Shown here: positions 26,717 to 35,472 of the stretch, one piece after another
Layout of the letters: the number at the start of each line of letters is the position of its first letter
Position numbering within the stretch: the stretch's first letter is position 1
DNA from: DASSUW01 sp963774155
Lineage (GTDB): Bacteria; Actinomycetota; Thermoleophilia; Solirubrobacterales; Solirubrobacteraceae
Reading direction: 5' to 3'
NCBI GenBank assembly: GCA_963774155.1
Contig: CAVZDW010000013.1
Span: 62,001-126,000, forward strand
DNA length: 64,000 bases
Made by a program: the position numbers and the translations under genes
The notes under the pieces: generated by a model
What the model was told of the DNA's origin: nothing
What the model saw: only the letters and a program-made list of their open reading frames with translations
Databases searched by the model: none

Positions 26717-27828
26717 GGTTCGTCGACGAGTTCCGCGACGGCGAGCTGGGGCGGGCGGTGGCCGCCCAGATCCTCGACGTGGTCGAGCCCGGCCGCCACT
26801 ACAAGGTGATGGAGGTCTGCGGCGGCCACACGCACTCCATCTACCGCTATGGCGTCGACGACCTGCTGCCGGAGAACGTCGAGCTGGTGCACGGCCCGGG
26901 CTGCCCGGTCTGCGTGATCCCGATGGGGCGCGTCGACGACGGGATCGCCATCGCCCAGCAGCCGGGCGTGATCTTCGCCTGCTTCGGCGACATGCTGCGG
27001 GTACCGGGCTCCGACGGCACGCTGCTCGACGCCAAGGCGCGGGGCGCCGACGTCCGGATGGTCTACTCGCCGCTCGACGCGCTGCGGATCGCGCGCGCCG
27101 AGCCCGACCGCCAGGTCGTGTTCTTCGCGATCGGCTTCGAGACGACGGCGCCGTCCACGGCGCTCACGCTCATGCGCGCCCGCGCGGAGGGGCTCGAGAA
27201 CTTCTCCTGCATGTGCAACCACGTGACGATCGTCCCGCCGCTGCGGGCGCTGCTCGAGTCGCCCGACCTGCGCCTGGACGGCTTCATCGGCCCGGGCCAC
27301 GTGTCCACGGTGGTCGGCGCGCGGCCGTTCGAGTTCATCCCGGCCGACTACGGGCGGCCCGTGGTCGTCGCCGGCTTCGAGCCGCTCGACATCCTCCACG
27401 CGATCCACATGATCCTCGTGCAGCTGCGCGAGGGCCGCTGCGAGGTCGAGAACCAGTACAAGCGCGTGGTGCCGTACGACGGCAACCCGGCGGCGCTGCG
27501 CGCGATGGCCGAGGTCTTCGAGCTCCGCCCGCACTTCGAGTGGCGCGGGCTCGGGTTCATCTCCCAGAGCGCCCTGCGGCTGAGCGACGCGTTCGCCGAC
27601 TTCGACGCCGAGCGCCGCTACTCGGTGCCGGGCGTGCGGGTGGCCGACCCGAAGGCGTGCCAGTGCGGCGAGGTCCTCAAGGGCGTCATCAAGCCGTGGG
27701 AGTGCAAGGTCTTCGGCACCGCCTGCACGCCCGAGCACGCGATCGGGACGTGCATGGTCTCCCCCGAGGGGGCGTGTGCCGCCTACTACCAATACGGGAG
27801 GTTCGCGCGTGAGCGTGTCCTCACGTGA
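26713..27828 (+). CDS. hypD: Hydrogenase maturation factor HypD
   Basis: 371 aa, start ATG at 26713 in the ATGA overlap. Iron-sulfur scaffold on which HypC, HypD and HypE build the Fe(CN)2CO group. Conserved CGGHTH (C36-H41), GPGCPVC (C64, C67), GFETTAPS and the C-terminal Cys cluster (CQCGEVLKG, TACTPEHAIGTCMVS) that binds the 4Fe-4S cluster are all present. Full length. Confidence 0.96.
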   Translation: MRFVDEFRDGELGRAVAAQILDVVEPGRHYKVMEVCGGHTHSIYRYGVDDLLPENVELVHGPGCPVCVIPMGRVDDGIAIAQQPGVIFACFGDMLRVPGSDGTLLDAKARGADVRMVYSPLDALRIARAEPDRQVVFFAIGFETTAPSTALTLMRARAEGLENFSCMCNHVTIVPPLRALLESPDLRLDGFIGPGHVSTVVGARPFEFIPADYGRPVVVAGFEPLDILHAIHMILVQLREGRCEVENQYKRVVPYDGNPAALRAMAEVFELRPHFEWRGLGFISQSALRLSDAFADFDAERRYSVPGVRVADPKACQCGEVLKGVIKPWECKVFGTACTPEHAIGTCMVSPEGACAAYYQYGRFARERVLT

Positions 27829-28861
27829 GCAGCGGATCCTCGGCATCATCGAGACGGCTCGGGCGAAGCGGCCGCGCTTCAAGGACGAGCGCATCACGAT
27901 GGCCCACGGCGCGGGCGGCAAGGCCACCCAGACGCTGATCGAGGGGCTGCTGGCGCCGGCGTTCGGCATCGAGGAGCTCGCCGACGCCGCGATCGTGAGG
28001 GAGATCGTTCTCACAACCGACTCGTTCGTGGTCAAGCCGCTGCGGTTCCCGGGCGGCTCGATCGGCGACCTGGCCGTGAACGGAACGGTCAACGACGTCG
28101 CCGTGGCGGGCGCCCGCCCGCTCGCGCTGAGCCTGGCCCTCGTGCTCGAGGAAGGGCTGCCGGCCGACGTGCTGCGGGCGGAGGTCGAGGCGATGGCGGC
28201 CGCGGCGGAGGTGGCCGGCGTGCGGATCGTCACCGGCGACACCAAGGTCGTCGAGCGCGGCCATGCCGACGGCATGTACGTCTGCACGACGGGGATCGGG
28301 ATGCGCGACCCGCGGGCGGCGCTGTCGCCGGGCGCGGTCCGGCCCGGAGACCGGATCCTCGTCTCCGGCCCGATCGGCGAGCACGGGACGGCGATCATGC
28401 TGGCCCGCGGCGACCTCGGGCTCGACGCCGACATCGAGTCCGACACGTGCTCGCTGTGGCCGGCGGTCGACGCGATGCTGGGGCCGGACATCCACTGTCT
28501 TCGCGACGCCACGCGCGGCGGGGTGGCGTCGGTGCTCAACGAGATCGCGCGGGCGGCCGGGGTGGCCATGCTCGTGCGCGAGGGCGATGTGCCCGTCGAC
28601 CCGGCCGTGGCCGGGGCCGCCGAGCTGCTCGGCATCGACCCGATGTACGTCGCGAACGAAGGCCGGCTGGTGGCCTTCGTCGCCCCGGAGGGGGCGGAAG
28701 AGGCCCTCGCCGCGCTGCGCGCCGTGGACGGCTGCGAGCGCGCCGCGGAGATCGGAGAAGTGAGAACGGAACCCACCGGGATGGTCCTGGTGGAGACGGC
28801 ATTCGGAGGGCGGCGGGTCATGGACCAGCTGGTCGGCGACCCCCTGCCCCGGATCTGCTGA
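27809..28861 (+). CDS. hypE: Carbamoyl dehydratase HypE
   Basis: 350 aa. The GTG at 27809 is chosen because GGGAGG (27797-27802) lies 6 bp ahead; it overlaps the hypD end by 20 bp. Dehydrates the C-terminal thiocarbamate to a thiocyanate that supplies the cyanide ligands. MAHGAGGKA, GSIGDLAVNGTVNDVAVAG and DATRGGVASVLNE are family landmarks, and the chain ends PRIC with the essential terminal cysteine. Confidence 0.96.
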   Translation: MSVSSREQRILGIIETARAKRPRFKDERITMAHGAGGKATQTLIEGLLAPAFGIEELADAAIVREIVLTTDSFVVKPLRFPGGSIGDLAVNGTVNDVAVAGARPLALSLALVLEEGLPADVLRAEVEAMAAAAEVAGVRIVTGDTKVVERGHADGMYVCTTGIGMRDPRAALSPGAVRPGDRILVSGPIGEHGTAIMLARGDLGLDADIESDTCSLWPAVDAMLGPDIHCLRDATRGGVASVLNEIARAAGVAMLVREGDVPVDPAVAGAAELLGIDPMYVANEGRLVAFVAPEGAEEALAALRAVDGCERAAEIGEVRTEPTGMVLVETAFGGRRVMDQLVGDPLPRIC

Positions 28862-28871
28862 GAGGAGCGCA

Positions 28872-29933
28872 ATGGCGTCAGTCGAGTTCGCACCCAAGGA
28901 GAAGGAGACCGAGGCGATCACGGCTCACGTGATCTGGATGACCACGGGGCTGAGCTGCGACGGTGACTCCGTCGGCATGACGTCGGCGACCAACCCCAGC
29001 CTCGAGGACATCATCACCGGGGCCATCCCCGGCATGCCGAAGGTCATCGTGCACAACCCGGTCCTGGCCTTCGAGCAGGGCTCCGAGTTCATGCAGGCGT
29101 GGTGGGACGCCGAGGCGGGCAAGCTCGATCCCTTCGTCCTCATCCTCGAGGGCTCGCTGCCGAACGAGAACCTCAGCGGCGACGGCTACTTCGCGGCGAT
29201 GGGCGACAACCCGGAGACCGGCCAGCCGATCACCACGACCGAGTGGATCGACCGGCTCGCGCCCAAGGCGGCGGCCGTGGTCGCCGTCGGCACCTGCGCG
29301 ACCTACGGCGGCATCCCGGCGATGAAGAACAACCCGACGGGCGCCATGGGCCTGCGCGACCACCTGGGCTGGAAGTGGAAGTCCAAGGCCGGCATCCCGA
29401 TCGTCAACATCCCCGGCTGCCCCGCGCAGCCCGACAACATCACCGAGACGCTGATGTACCTGGTCTTCGCGCTCGCCGGCCGCGCGCCGGTGCCCGAGCT
29501 CGACGACGCCGGGCGCCCCACCTGGCTGTTCGAGCGCACCGCGCACGAGAGCTGCAATCGCGCCGCCTTCTACGAGACCGGGAACTTCGCCACCGAGTAC
29601 GGCAGCGACCACCGCTGCCTGGTCAAGCTGGGCTGCAAGGGCCCGGTGGTCAAGTGCAACGTGCCGCTGCGCGGCTGGGTGAACGGGATGGGCGGCTGCC
29701 CCAACGTCGGCGGCATCTGCATGGCCTGCACGATGCCGGGGTTCCCCGACAAGTACATGCCGTTCATGGACGAGGACAACATGGGCCGGCTGTCCTCGAA
29801 CGCGGCGCGGTTCACCTACGGCCCGCTGCTGCGGCTCGGGCGCAGGTTCAACGTCAAGCGCAAGTATGACAAGGAGCCGGAGTGGCGCAAGCCGGGCAAC
29901 GAGCTCCTGTCCGGCTACCAGAAGCGCTGGTAA
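28872..29933 (+). CDS. hhyS: [NiFe]-hydrogenase small subunit, group 1h
   Basis: 353 aa, ATG at 28872 after GAGAGGAGCG. Carries the three Fe-S clusters passing electrons from the active site. The proximal site reads LSCDGDS: C29 is followed by D32 where other hydrogenases have Cys, the 3Cys-1Asp ligation reported for oxygen-insensitive group 1h enzymes. Other cluster cysteines are in GTCATYGG, NIPGCPAQPDN and the C-terminal LGCKGPVVKCN, GGCPNVGGICMACTMPGFP. No twin-arginine signal, as usual for this group, so cytoplasmic. These enzymes oxidise atmospheric-level H2. Confidence 0.96.
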   Translation: MASVEFAPKEKETEAITAHVIWMTTGLSCDGDSVGMTSATNPSLEDIITGAIPGMPKVIVHNPVLAFEQGSEFMQAWWDAEAGKLDPFVLILEGSLPNENLSGDGYFAAMGDNPETGQPITTTEWIDRLAPKAAAVVAVGTCATYGGIPAMKNNPTGAMGLRDHLGWKWKSKAGIPIVNIPGCPAQPDNITETLMYLVFALAGRAPVPELDDAGRPTWLFERTAHESCNRAAFYETGNFATEYGSDHRCLVKLGCKGPVVKCNVPLRGWVNGMGGCPNVGGICMACTMPGFPDKYMPFMDEDNMGRLSSNAARFTYGPLLRLGRRFNVKRKYDKEPEWRKPGNELLSGYQKRW

Positions 29934-29948
29934 AGAGGGGGATGAGGA

Positions 29949-31730
29949 ATGGCCACGATTGACACGCCGGGGACCGAGCAGCAGGTGCTGGTCAAGGAGA
30001 TGTCGTGGGATCCCATCACCCGGATCGTCGGGTCGCTGGGCATCCACACCGAGATCGACTTCACCAACCAGCAGGTGCTCAAGTGCTACAGCACGTCGAT
30101 GATCTTCCGCGGGTTCGACATCTTCATGAAGGGCGTCGACCCGCGTGACACGCACTTCCTGACGAGCCGGATCTGCGGCATCTGCGGGGACAACCACTGC
30201 ACGACCTCGGTCCTGTGCCAGAACATGGCGTACGGCATCTACCCGCCCAAGCTCGGCAACTGCGCCTACAACCTGGCCGAGCTCGCCGACTACATGTTCG
30301 ACCATGCGATCTACAACGACTGCATGTGCAACGTGGACTTCTGCGAGCAGATGGTGAAGGACACGAACCCGTCGCTGCTCAAGAAGGCGGAGAACACGCC
30401 GTCACCACACGGCGACGTCCACGGGTTCAAGACGATCGCCGACATCATGCGGGCGCTCAACCCGTTCACCGGCGAGTTCTACCTCGAGACGCTCCAGGTC
30501 GCCCGCTACACGCGCGAGATGTACTGCCTGTTCGGCGGCCGTCACACTCACCCCTCGACGATCATGCCGGGCGGCGTCAGCGCCGACATCACGTCGCAGA
30601 CGTGCACGGATTACTACGTGCGGCTCATGCGCTACATCGACTACTGCAAGCGCACCGTGCCGATGCACGATGACATCTATGACTTCTTCCTCCAGGAGCT
30701 GCCCGGCTATGACATGGTCGGCTACCGCGAGACCGACCTGATCTGCTGGGGCGCCTTCGACGACCCCGACGTGCTGCGCTACGACTACCGCGACATGACG
30801 GAGTGGGGGCGGACCCGCTACGTCACGCCGGGGCTCGTGTTCGGCGGCGAGCTGATCACGACGGACCTCGTCGAGATCAACCTCGCGATCCGGATCCTGC
30901 TCGGCTCGAGCTACTTCGACGACTGGGGGAGCGAGGAGACGTTCGTCACGCACGACCCGCTCGGCAACCCCGTCGACAAGCGCCATCCGTGGAACAAGGT
31001 GACGCTGCCGAAGCCGCAGGCGCGCGACTTCGCCGACAAGTACTCCTGGGTCGTCTCGCCGCGCATGTACGACAAGCGGAACGACCGCTACGTGGCCAAC
31101 GACACCGGCGGCGGCCCGTTCGCCCGCCAGTGGGTGACGGCCAAGGCCGGGCTCGTCGACGTCGGCTACGTGAAGGCCACCGGCCACAGCATCCAGATGG
31201 TGCTGCCGAAGACCGGCTTCATGCCCGAGATGGAGCTCGAGTGGAAGATCCCGGAGAAGTCGAACGCGATCGAGCGCGACCGCGCGCGGTCCTACCACCA
31301 GGCGTTCTCCGCGCTGCTCGGGCTCTACCACATCGAGCAGGCGCTGGGCGAGGTGCGCGCCGGCCGGACCAAGAGCGCCAACATGGTCAAGGTCCCGGAC
31401 AACGCGGTCAGCGTCGGCTTCCACGAGGCCGCCCGCGGGGTCCTCTCGCACCACATGGTCATCCGGGACGGCAAGGTCGCCAACTACCAGCCGTACCCGC
31501 CGACCCCGTGGAACGCGAACCCGCGTGACGTCTACGGCACGCCCGGCCCGTACGAGGACGCCGTCCAGAACACGCCGATCTTCGAGGAGAACGGCCCCGA
31601 CAACTTCAAGGGGGTGGACATCATGCGCGCCGTGCACTCCTTCGACCCGTGCCTCCCGTGCGGCGTGCACATGTACACGGGCAAGGGCAAGGTGCGGAAG
31701 GTCATGCACACCCCGACCGGGTTGGCGTGA
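29949..31730 (+). CDS. hhyL: [NiFe]-hydrogenase large subunit, group 1h
   Basis: 593 aa, ATG at 29949. Holds the NiFe site through C76 and C79 in RICGICGDNHC (L1) and C568 and C571 in DPCLPCGVH (L2). The GDNH after CGIC is typical of group 1h. Processing would cut after H574, removing about 19 residues; the protease at 34616 is the likely enzyme. Middle part contains GGRHTHPSTIMPGG. Pairs with the small subunit, 15 bp upstream. Confidence 0.96.
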   Translation: MATIDTPGTEQQVLVKEMSWDPITRIVGSLGIHTEIDFTNQQVLKCYSTSMIFRGFDIFMKGVDPRDTHFLTSRICGICGDNHCTTSVLCQNMAYGIYPPKLGNCAYNLAELADYMFDHAIYNDCMCNVDFCEQMVKDTNPSLLKKAENTPSPHGDVHGFKTIADIMRALNPFTGEFYLETLQVARYTREMYCLFGGRHTHPSTIMPGGVSADITSQTCTDYYVRLMRYIDYCKRTVPMHDDIYDFFLQELPGYDMVGYRETDLICWGAFDDPDVLRYDYRDMTEWGRTRYVTPGLVFGGELITTDLVEINLAIRILLGSSYFDDWGSEETFVTHDPLGNPVDKRHPWNKVTLPKPQARDFADKYSWVVSPRMYDKRNDRYVANDTGGGPFARQWVTAKAGLVDVGYVKATGHSIQMVLPKTGFMPEMELEWKIPEKSNAIERDRARSYHQAFSALLGLYHIEQALGEVRAGRTKSANMVKVPDNAVSVGFHEAARGVLSHHMVIRDGKVANYQPYPPTPWNANPRDVYGTPGPYEDAVQNTPIFEENGPDNFKGVDIMRAVHSFDPCLPCGVHMYTGKGKVRKVMHTPTGLA

Positions 31731-32992
31731 GCGCTGAGCTGACCGCACGCCTAGACGAGATCGGCGACCCGCGAGCCGAGGAGCTCGTGGGTGAGCTGAT
31801 GCAGCTCTACGGCGAGGGCCTGGCCCGGATCTTCGACGCGCTCGACGCCCAGACGCGCGCGCGGCTCGCCGACGACGGCGTGGTCGGGAGCCTGATGCTG
31901 CTGCACGGGCTCTACCCGGTCGCGCTCGAGACCCGCGTGCGCGAGGCGCTGGAGACCGTGCGGCCGTACATGGAGTCGCACGGCGGCGGGGTCGAGCTCG
32001 TCGCCCTCGCCGACGGCGTGGCGCGCCTGAAGATGCTGGGCGGCTGCGAGGGCTGCCCGGCCTCGGCCTCCACGCTCGAGCACGCGATCATGCACGCGCT
32101 CGACGAGCACGCGCCGGACCTCGCGGGCGTCGAGCTGGACGGGGTCTCGGTCACCCCCGCTGCGCCGCGCGAGTGGTCCGCGCTCGAGGTCGACGGGCTC
32201 GCCCCGGGCGCGCTCGCGACGGTCCGCGACCTCGTGGTGGCGAACGTCGACGGCACGCTGCTCGCGTACCGCAACGCGTGCGCCGCCTGTGGCGCGCGCC
32301 TCGACGCGGGCGTGCTGATCCTCGGCACGCTCACCTGCGCGTCGTGCGGCCACGGCTACGACCTGCCGCGCGCCGGGCGGTCCGACGACGGGCTGCAGCT
32401 CGAGCCGGTGCCGCTGCTGCGCGAGAACGGCGCGGTGCAGGTGGCGGCTCCGGCTCGCGAGCCGCACACGGGCTGCGAGCTGTGCGAGCTCTCGCTGCCC
32501 GAGGACCACAAGCACCTGCTGCACCTCGCCGAGCGCCGGATCCTCTGCGTCTGCCAGACCTGCTGGGCCGTGCGCTCGGGCGACGCCGACTACCGGCCGG
32601 CCGGCAATCGCACCCTCGTGCTCGACGACCTGCACATCACCGACGAGCAGTGGGCGGGCTTCCAGATCCCGATCGGCCTCGCCTTCCTCATGCACAGCAC
32701 GGTCGCGGGCGGCGTGATCGCGCTCTACCCGAGCCCGGCGGGAGCGACGGAGTCCGAGCTGGACCTGGACACCTGGGCGCAGCTGTGCGAGGCCAACCCG
32801 ATCCTGGCCTCGCTGGAGCCCGACACCGAGGCGCTGATCGTCAACCGCCTGGCCGAGCCTCCGCAGCAGGTGATCGCGCCGATCGACGCCGCCTACCGGC
32901 TCGTCGGCGTGGTCAAGGCCTCGTGGGAGGGGATCACCGGCGGCCCGGCGATGCGCGCCGCCGTGGCGGAGTACTTCGAGGGCCTGCGATGA
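31727..32992 (+). CDS. NifU-domain / Rieske-like / DUF5947 fusion protein
   Basis: 421 aa, GTG at 31727 overlapping the hhyL stop. Three parts: a NifU C-terminal-like domain (about 60-140; RPYMESHGGGVEL, MLGGCEGCPAS with its CxxC), a short cysteine domain (about 175-220; NACAACGARL and TCASCGHGYDL) that resembles a Rieske site with the first Cys-His pair changed to Cys-Cys, and DUF5947 (about 245-421; GCELCELSLPEDHKHLL, CVCQTCWAV). It sits where mycobacterial group 1h loci encode the accessory iron-sulfur protein HhyE, thought to link hydrogenase to the quinone pool. Electron carrier or cluster scaffold. Confidence 0.85.
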   Translation: MSAELTARLDEIGDPRAEELVGELMQLYGEGLARIFDALDAQTRARLADDGVVGSLMLLHGLYPVALETRVREALETVRPYMESHGGGVELVALADGVARLKMLGGCEGCPASASTLEHAIMHALDEHAPDLAGVELDGVSVTPAAPREWSALEVDGLAPGALATVRDLVVANVDGTLLAYRNACAACGARLDAGVLILGTLTCASCGHGYDLPRAGRSDDGLQLEPVPLLRENGAVQVAAPAREPHTGCELCELSLPEDHKHLLHLAERRILCVCQTCWAVRSGDADYRPAGNRTLVLDDLHITDEQWAGFQIPIGLAFLMHSTVAGGVIALYPSPAGATESELDLDTWAQLCEANPILASLEPDTEALIVNRLAEPPQQVIAPIDAAYRLVGVVKASWEGITGGPAMRAAVAEYFEGLR

Positions 32993-33585
32993 GGTTCGAG
33001 GTGCTGGGAGCCGAGGCGGTCGCCAACGCCGTCGCGCCGACCATGCGCTTCCGCCTGCAGGTCGAGGAGGACCGGCCCGTCCACGGCATCGCGCTGTCGG
33101 CGCAGATCAACGTCGACCCGGCGCGGCGGACCTACGACGCCGAGACGCGCGACCGGCTCGTCGAGCTGTTCGGCCCGCCCGAGCGCTGGGCGGCGACGAC
33201 CCGCAGCTTCCTGTGGACGCAGGTCGGCGCGCTGGTCCCGGGCTTCGACGGCACAGGCGAGTTCGAGCTCAGCGTGCCCTGCACCTACGACCTCGACATC
33301 GCGGCGGCGAAGTACTTCTACTCGCTGCCCGACGGCGAGGTCCCGCTCACCTTCCACTTCAGCGGGACGATCGTCCATCCCGAGCTGCAGATCGCCATGG
33401 TGCCCTGGAGCTGCTCGGCGCGCTTCATGCTGCCGGTGGCGACGTGGCAGGGGCTGATGCGGCTCTACTACCCCGAGGGCGGCTGGGTCCGGCTGGACCG
33501 GGAGACGCTCGACCGCCTCCAGGCGCGCAAGGCCGAGCGCGGCCTGCCGTCGCTCGACGCCGCGGTGGCGGAGCTGCTGGCATGA
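32989..33585 (+). CDS. DUF6084 protein of hydrogenase cluster
   Basis: 198 aa, start in an ATGA overlap at 32989. Begins MRFEVLGAEAVANAVAPTM and contains VPCTYDLDIAAAKYFYSL and LQIAMVPWSCSARFMLPV, features of DUF6084, a family found beside DUF5947 in actinobacterial hydrogenase loci. Beta-rich, soluble, no obvious metal motif. Role unknown; probably assembly or electron transfer. Confidence 0.82.
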   Translation: MRFEVLGAEAVANAVAPTMRFRLQVEEDRPVHGIALSAQINVDPARRTYDAETRDRLVELFGPPERWAATTRSFLWTQVGALVPGFDGTGEFELSVPCTYDLDIAAAKYFYSLPDGEVPLTFHFSGTIVHPELQIAMVPWSCSARFMLPVATWQGLMRLYYPEGGWVRLDRETLDRLQARKAERGLPSLDAAVAELLA

Positions 33586-34619
33586 CCGATCTCGAGCAGC
33601 TCGTCGACACGCTCCTCTACGAGGGCTACGCGCTCTATCCGTACACGCCGTCGGCCACGAAGAACGCGACGCCGACGCCGTTCGGGATCGTCTACCCGCC
33701 GGCCTGCACGGTGGGGACGAAGGCGCGCCATGACCGCATGCGGATCCAGGTGGTGGCGGACGCGGGCGACGACGCGACCTTCCGGGGGTCCGTGCGCTTC
33801 CTCCAGGGCGCCGGCGAGCGCCACGAGGCTGTGGCGCGGCGGCTCGACCTGCCGGCGACGCCGATCGGCGAGTCCGTGGTGGAGCCCTTCGAGTTCGACG
33901 GCGTGCGCGGCCGCGCCCGGTTGTCGGTCACCCGGCTCGAGGGCGGCGCCGTGCGGCTGGCGCTGTGCGTGCACAACACCACCGAGGTCGGCGAGGACCT
34001 CGAGCGCAGCGAGGCGCTCCGCCACAGCCTGCTCTCCACGCACGTGACGGCCCACGTCGACGGCGGCCGCTTCCGCTCGCCGCTCGACGGTTCGCCGGAG
34101 GTGGTCGCCTGCGAGCAGGTCAACACGTGGCCGGTGCTGGCCTCGGACGCCGACGATGCCGTGCTCGGCGCCGCGATCATGCTCCCCGACCATCCGCAGC
34201 TGGCGCCCGAGAGCCGCGGCAGCCTGTTCGACTCGACCGAGATCGAGGAGGCGCTGCTCCTGCACGTGCTCGCGCTCAGCGACGACGAGCGCGAGCAGGC
34301 CGCCCAGTCGGATCCGGCGGTGCGGGCGATGCTGGCGCGCGCCGCGGCGGCGACGCCGCAGGACGTGATGGACCTCCACGGCCGCGTGACGGTGAACGAC
34401 GTCACCTACCGCCCCGGCGACCACGTCGTGCTGCGGGCCGAGGGGAACGCCCGCGACCACCTGCTCATCGGCCGGCGGGCGACGATCGAGCGCATCTACC
34501 ACGACTACGACGGCCGCGTGCACCTGGCCGTGACCGTCGACGACGACCCCGGCCAGGACCTGTTGCGCGAGATGGGGCGGTTCCTGTTCTTCGATCCCAG
34601 CGAGGTGGTGCGGGCATGA
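33582..34619 (+). CDS. Conserved hydrogenase-cluster protein of unknown function
   Basis: 345 aa, ATGA overlap at 33582. The N-terminus TLLYEGYALYPYTPSATKN and FGIVYPPA is a pattern I associate with uncharacterised proteins of group 1h hydrogenase loci. No recognised domain, no membrane helix; the C-terminal part (about 275-345) looks like a small beta-barrel (GRVTVNDVTYRPGDHVVLR, TIERIYHDYDGRVHLAVTVDDD). Inferred to act in hydrogenase assembly or attachment because its start and stop overlap hydrogenase genes on both sides. Confidence 0.72.
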   Translation: MTDLEQLVDTLLYEGYALYPYTPSATKNATPTPFGIVYPPACTVGTKARHDRMRIQVVADAGDDATFRGSVRFLQGAGERHEAVARRLDLPATPIGESVVEPFEFDGVRGRARLSVTRLEGGAVRLALCVHNTTEVGEDLERSEALRHSLLSTHVTAHVDGGRFRSPLDGSPEVVACEQVNTWPVLASDADDAVLGAAIMLPDHPQLAPESRGSLFDSTEIEEALLLHVLALSDDEREQAAQSDPAVRAMLARAAAATPQDVMDLHGRVTVNDVTYRPGDHVVLRAEGNARDHLLIGRRATIERIYHDYDGRVHLAVTVDDDPGQDLLREMGRFLFFDPSEVVRA

Positions 34620-35128
34620 GCCCGGAGTTCGAGAAGCAGATCCTCGTGGCGGGCGTCGGCAACGCGTGGATGCAGGACGACGGCTTCGGCGGCGAGGTGG
34701 CGCGGCGGCTCGAGCACCGCGACCTGCCCTCCGGCGTGACGGTCATGGAGTTCGGCTCGGGCGGTCTCGACCTGGCCTACGAGATCATGCGCGGCTACCA
34801 CGCGCTCGTGCTCCTCGACGTCAGCCGCCAGGGCGGCGAGCCCGGCACCCTGTACGTGATCGAGCCGGATCCCGACGAGTTCGGCGGCGCGATCGAGGAC
34901 GGCGAGGCGATCAACCCGCACGGCATGGATCCCAAGACCGTCCTGCGGTTCGTGAGCGCCGTCGGCGGCTTCTCCGGCAAGGTCGTGGTCATCGCCTGCG
35001 AGCCGGCCGAGATCGAGGATCTCGGCATCGGGCTCAGCCCGGCGGTCGAGGCTGCCGTGGTCCGCGCCGTCGACCTGGTCGCCGAGACGATCGAGGAGCT
35101 GCGCTCCGACGCGGCCTATCGGAGCTGA
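34616..35128 (+). CDS. Hydrogenase maturation protease
   Basis: 170 aa, ATGA overlap at 34616. HyaD/HybD-type endopeptidase that trims the large-subunit C-terminus after nickel insertion. ILVAGVGNAWMQDDGFGGEVARRLE is the family N-terminus, with acidic nickel-binding D21-D22 region; FGSGGLDLAYEIM and LLDVSRQGG (D69 region) follow. Substrate is probably the hhyL product (cut after H574). Confidence 0.93.
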   Translation: MSPEFEKQILVAGVGNAWMQDDGFGGEVARRLEHRDLPSGVTVMEFGSGGLDLAYEIMRGYHALVLLDVSRQGGEPGTLYVIEPDPDEFGGAIEDGEAINPHGMDPKTVLRFVSAVGGFSGKVVVIACEPAEIEDLGIGLSPAVEAAVVRAVDLVAETIEELRSDAAYRS

Positions 35129-35472
35129 TGCACGAGCTGTCGGTCTCCAGCGCGGTGGTGGACACGGCGCTCCGGCACGCCGACGGGCGGCGGGTCACGC
35201 TCGTGACGGTGCGCATCGGCCACCTGCGCCAGGTGGTGCCGGACTCGCTCGCGTTCTACTTCGAGCTCGTCGCCCGCGAGACGCTGTGCGAGGGGGCGCG
35301 GCTGGAGCAGGTCATCGTGCCGGCGCGGCTGCGCTGCGGCGCCTGCGCGCGGGAGTGGGATCCGGAGGACGCGCTGTTCCGCTGCACGTGCGGCGCTCCC
35401 GGCGAGGTCGTCGCGGGCAACGAGCTCGAGGTCGAGTCGATCGAGGTGGAGGAGGCTGCATGCACCGCGTGA
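35128..35472 (+). CDS. hypA: Nickel insertion protein HypA
   Basis: 114 aa, TGATG overlap. MHELSV supplies the nickel-binding His2. The zinc domain has C70xxC73 and then C86xC88 instead of the usual second CxxC, a small deviation that may still bind zinc. Delivers nickel to the large subunit with HypB, whose gene overlaps it. Confidence 0.93.
   Translation: MHELSVSSAVVDTALRHADGRRVTLVTVRIGHLRQVVPDSLAFYFELVARETLCEGARLEQVIVPARLRCGACAREWDPEDALFRCTCGAPGEVVAGNELEVESIEVEEAACTA

Noticed and set aside
31727..32992. Calling the middle domain a true Rieske protein
   Set aside because: The first metal pair is Cys-Cys rather than Cys-His, so Rieske ligation is not supported by sequence.
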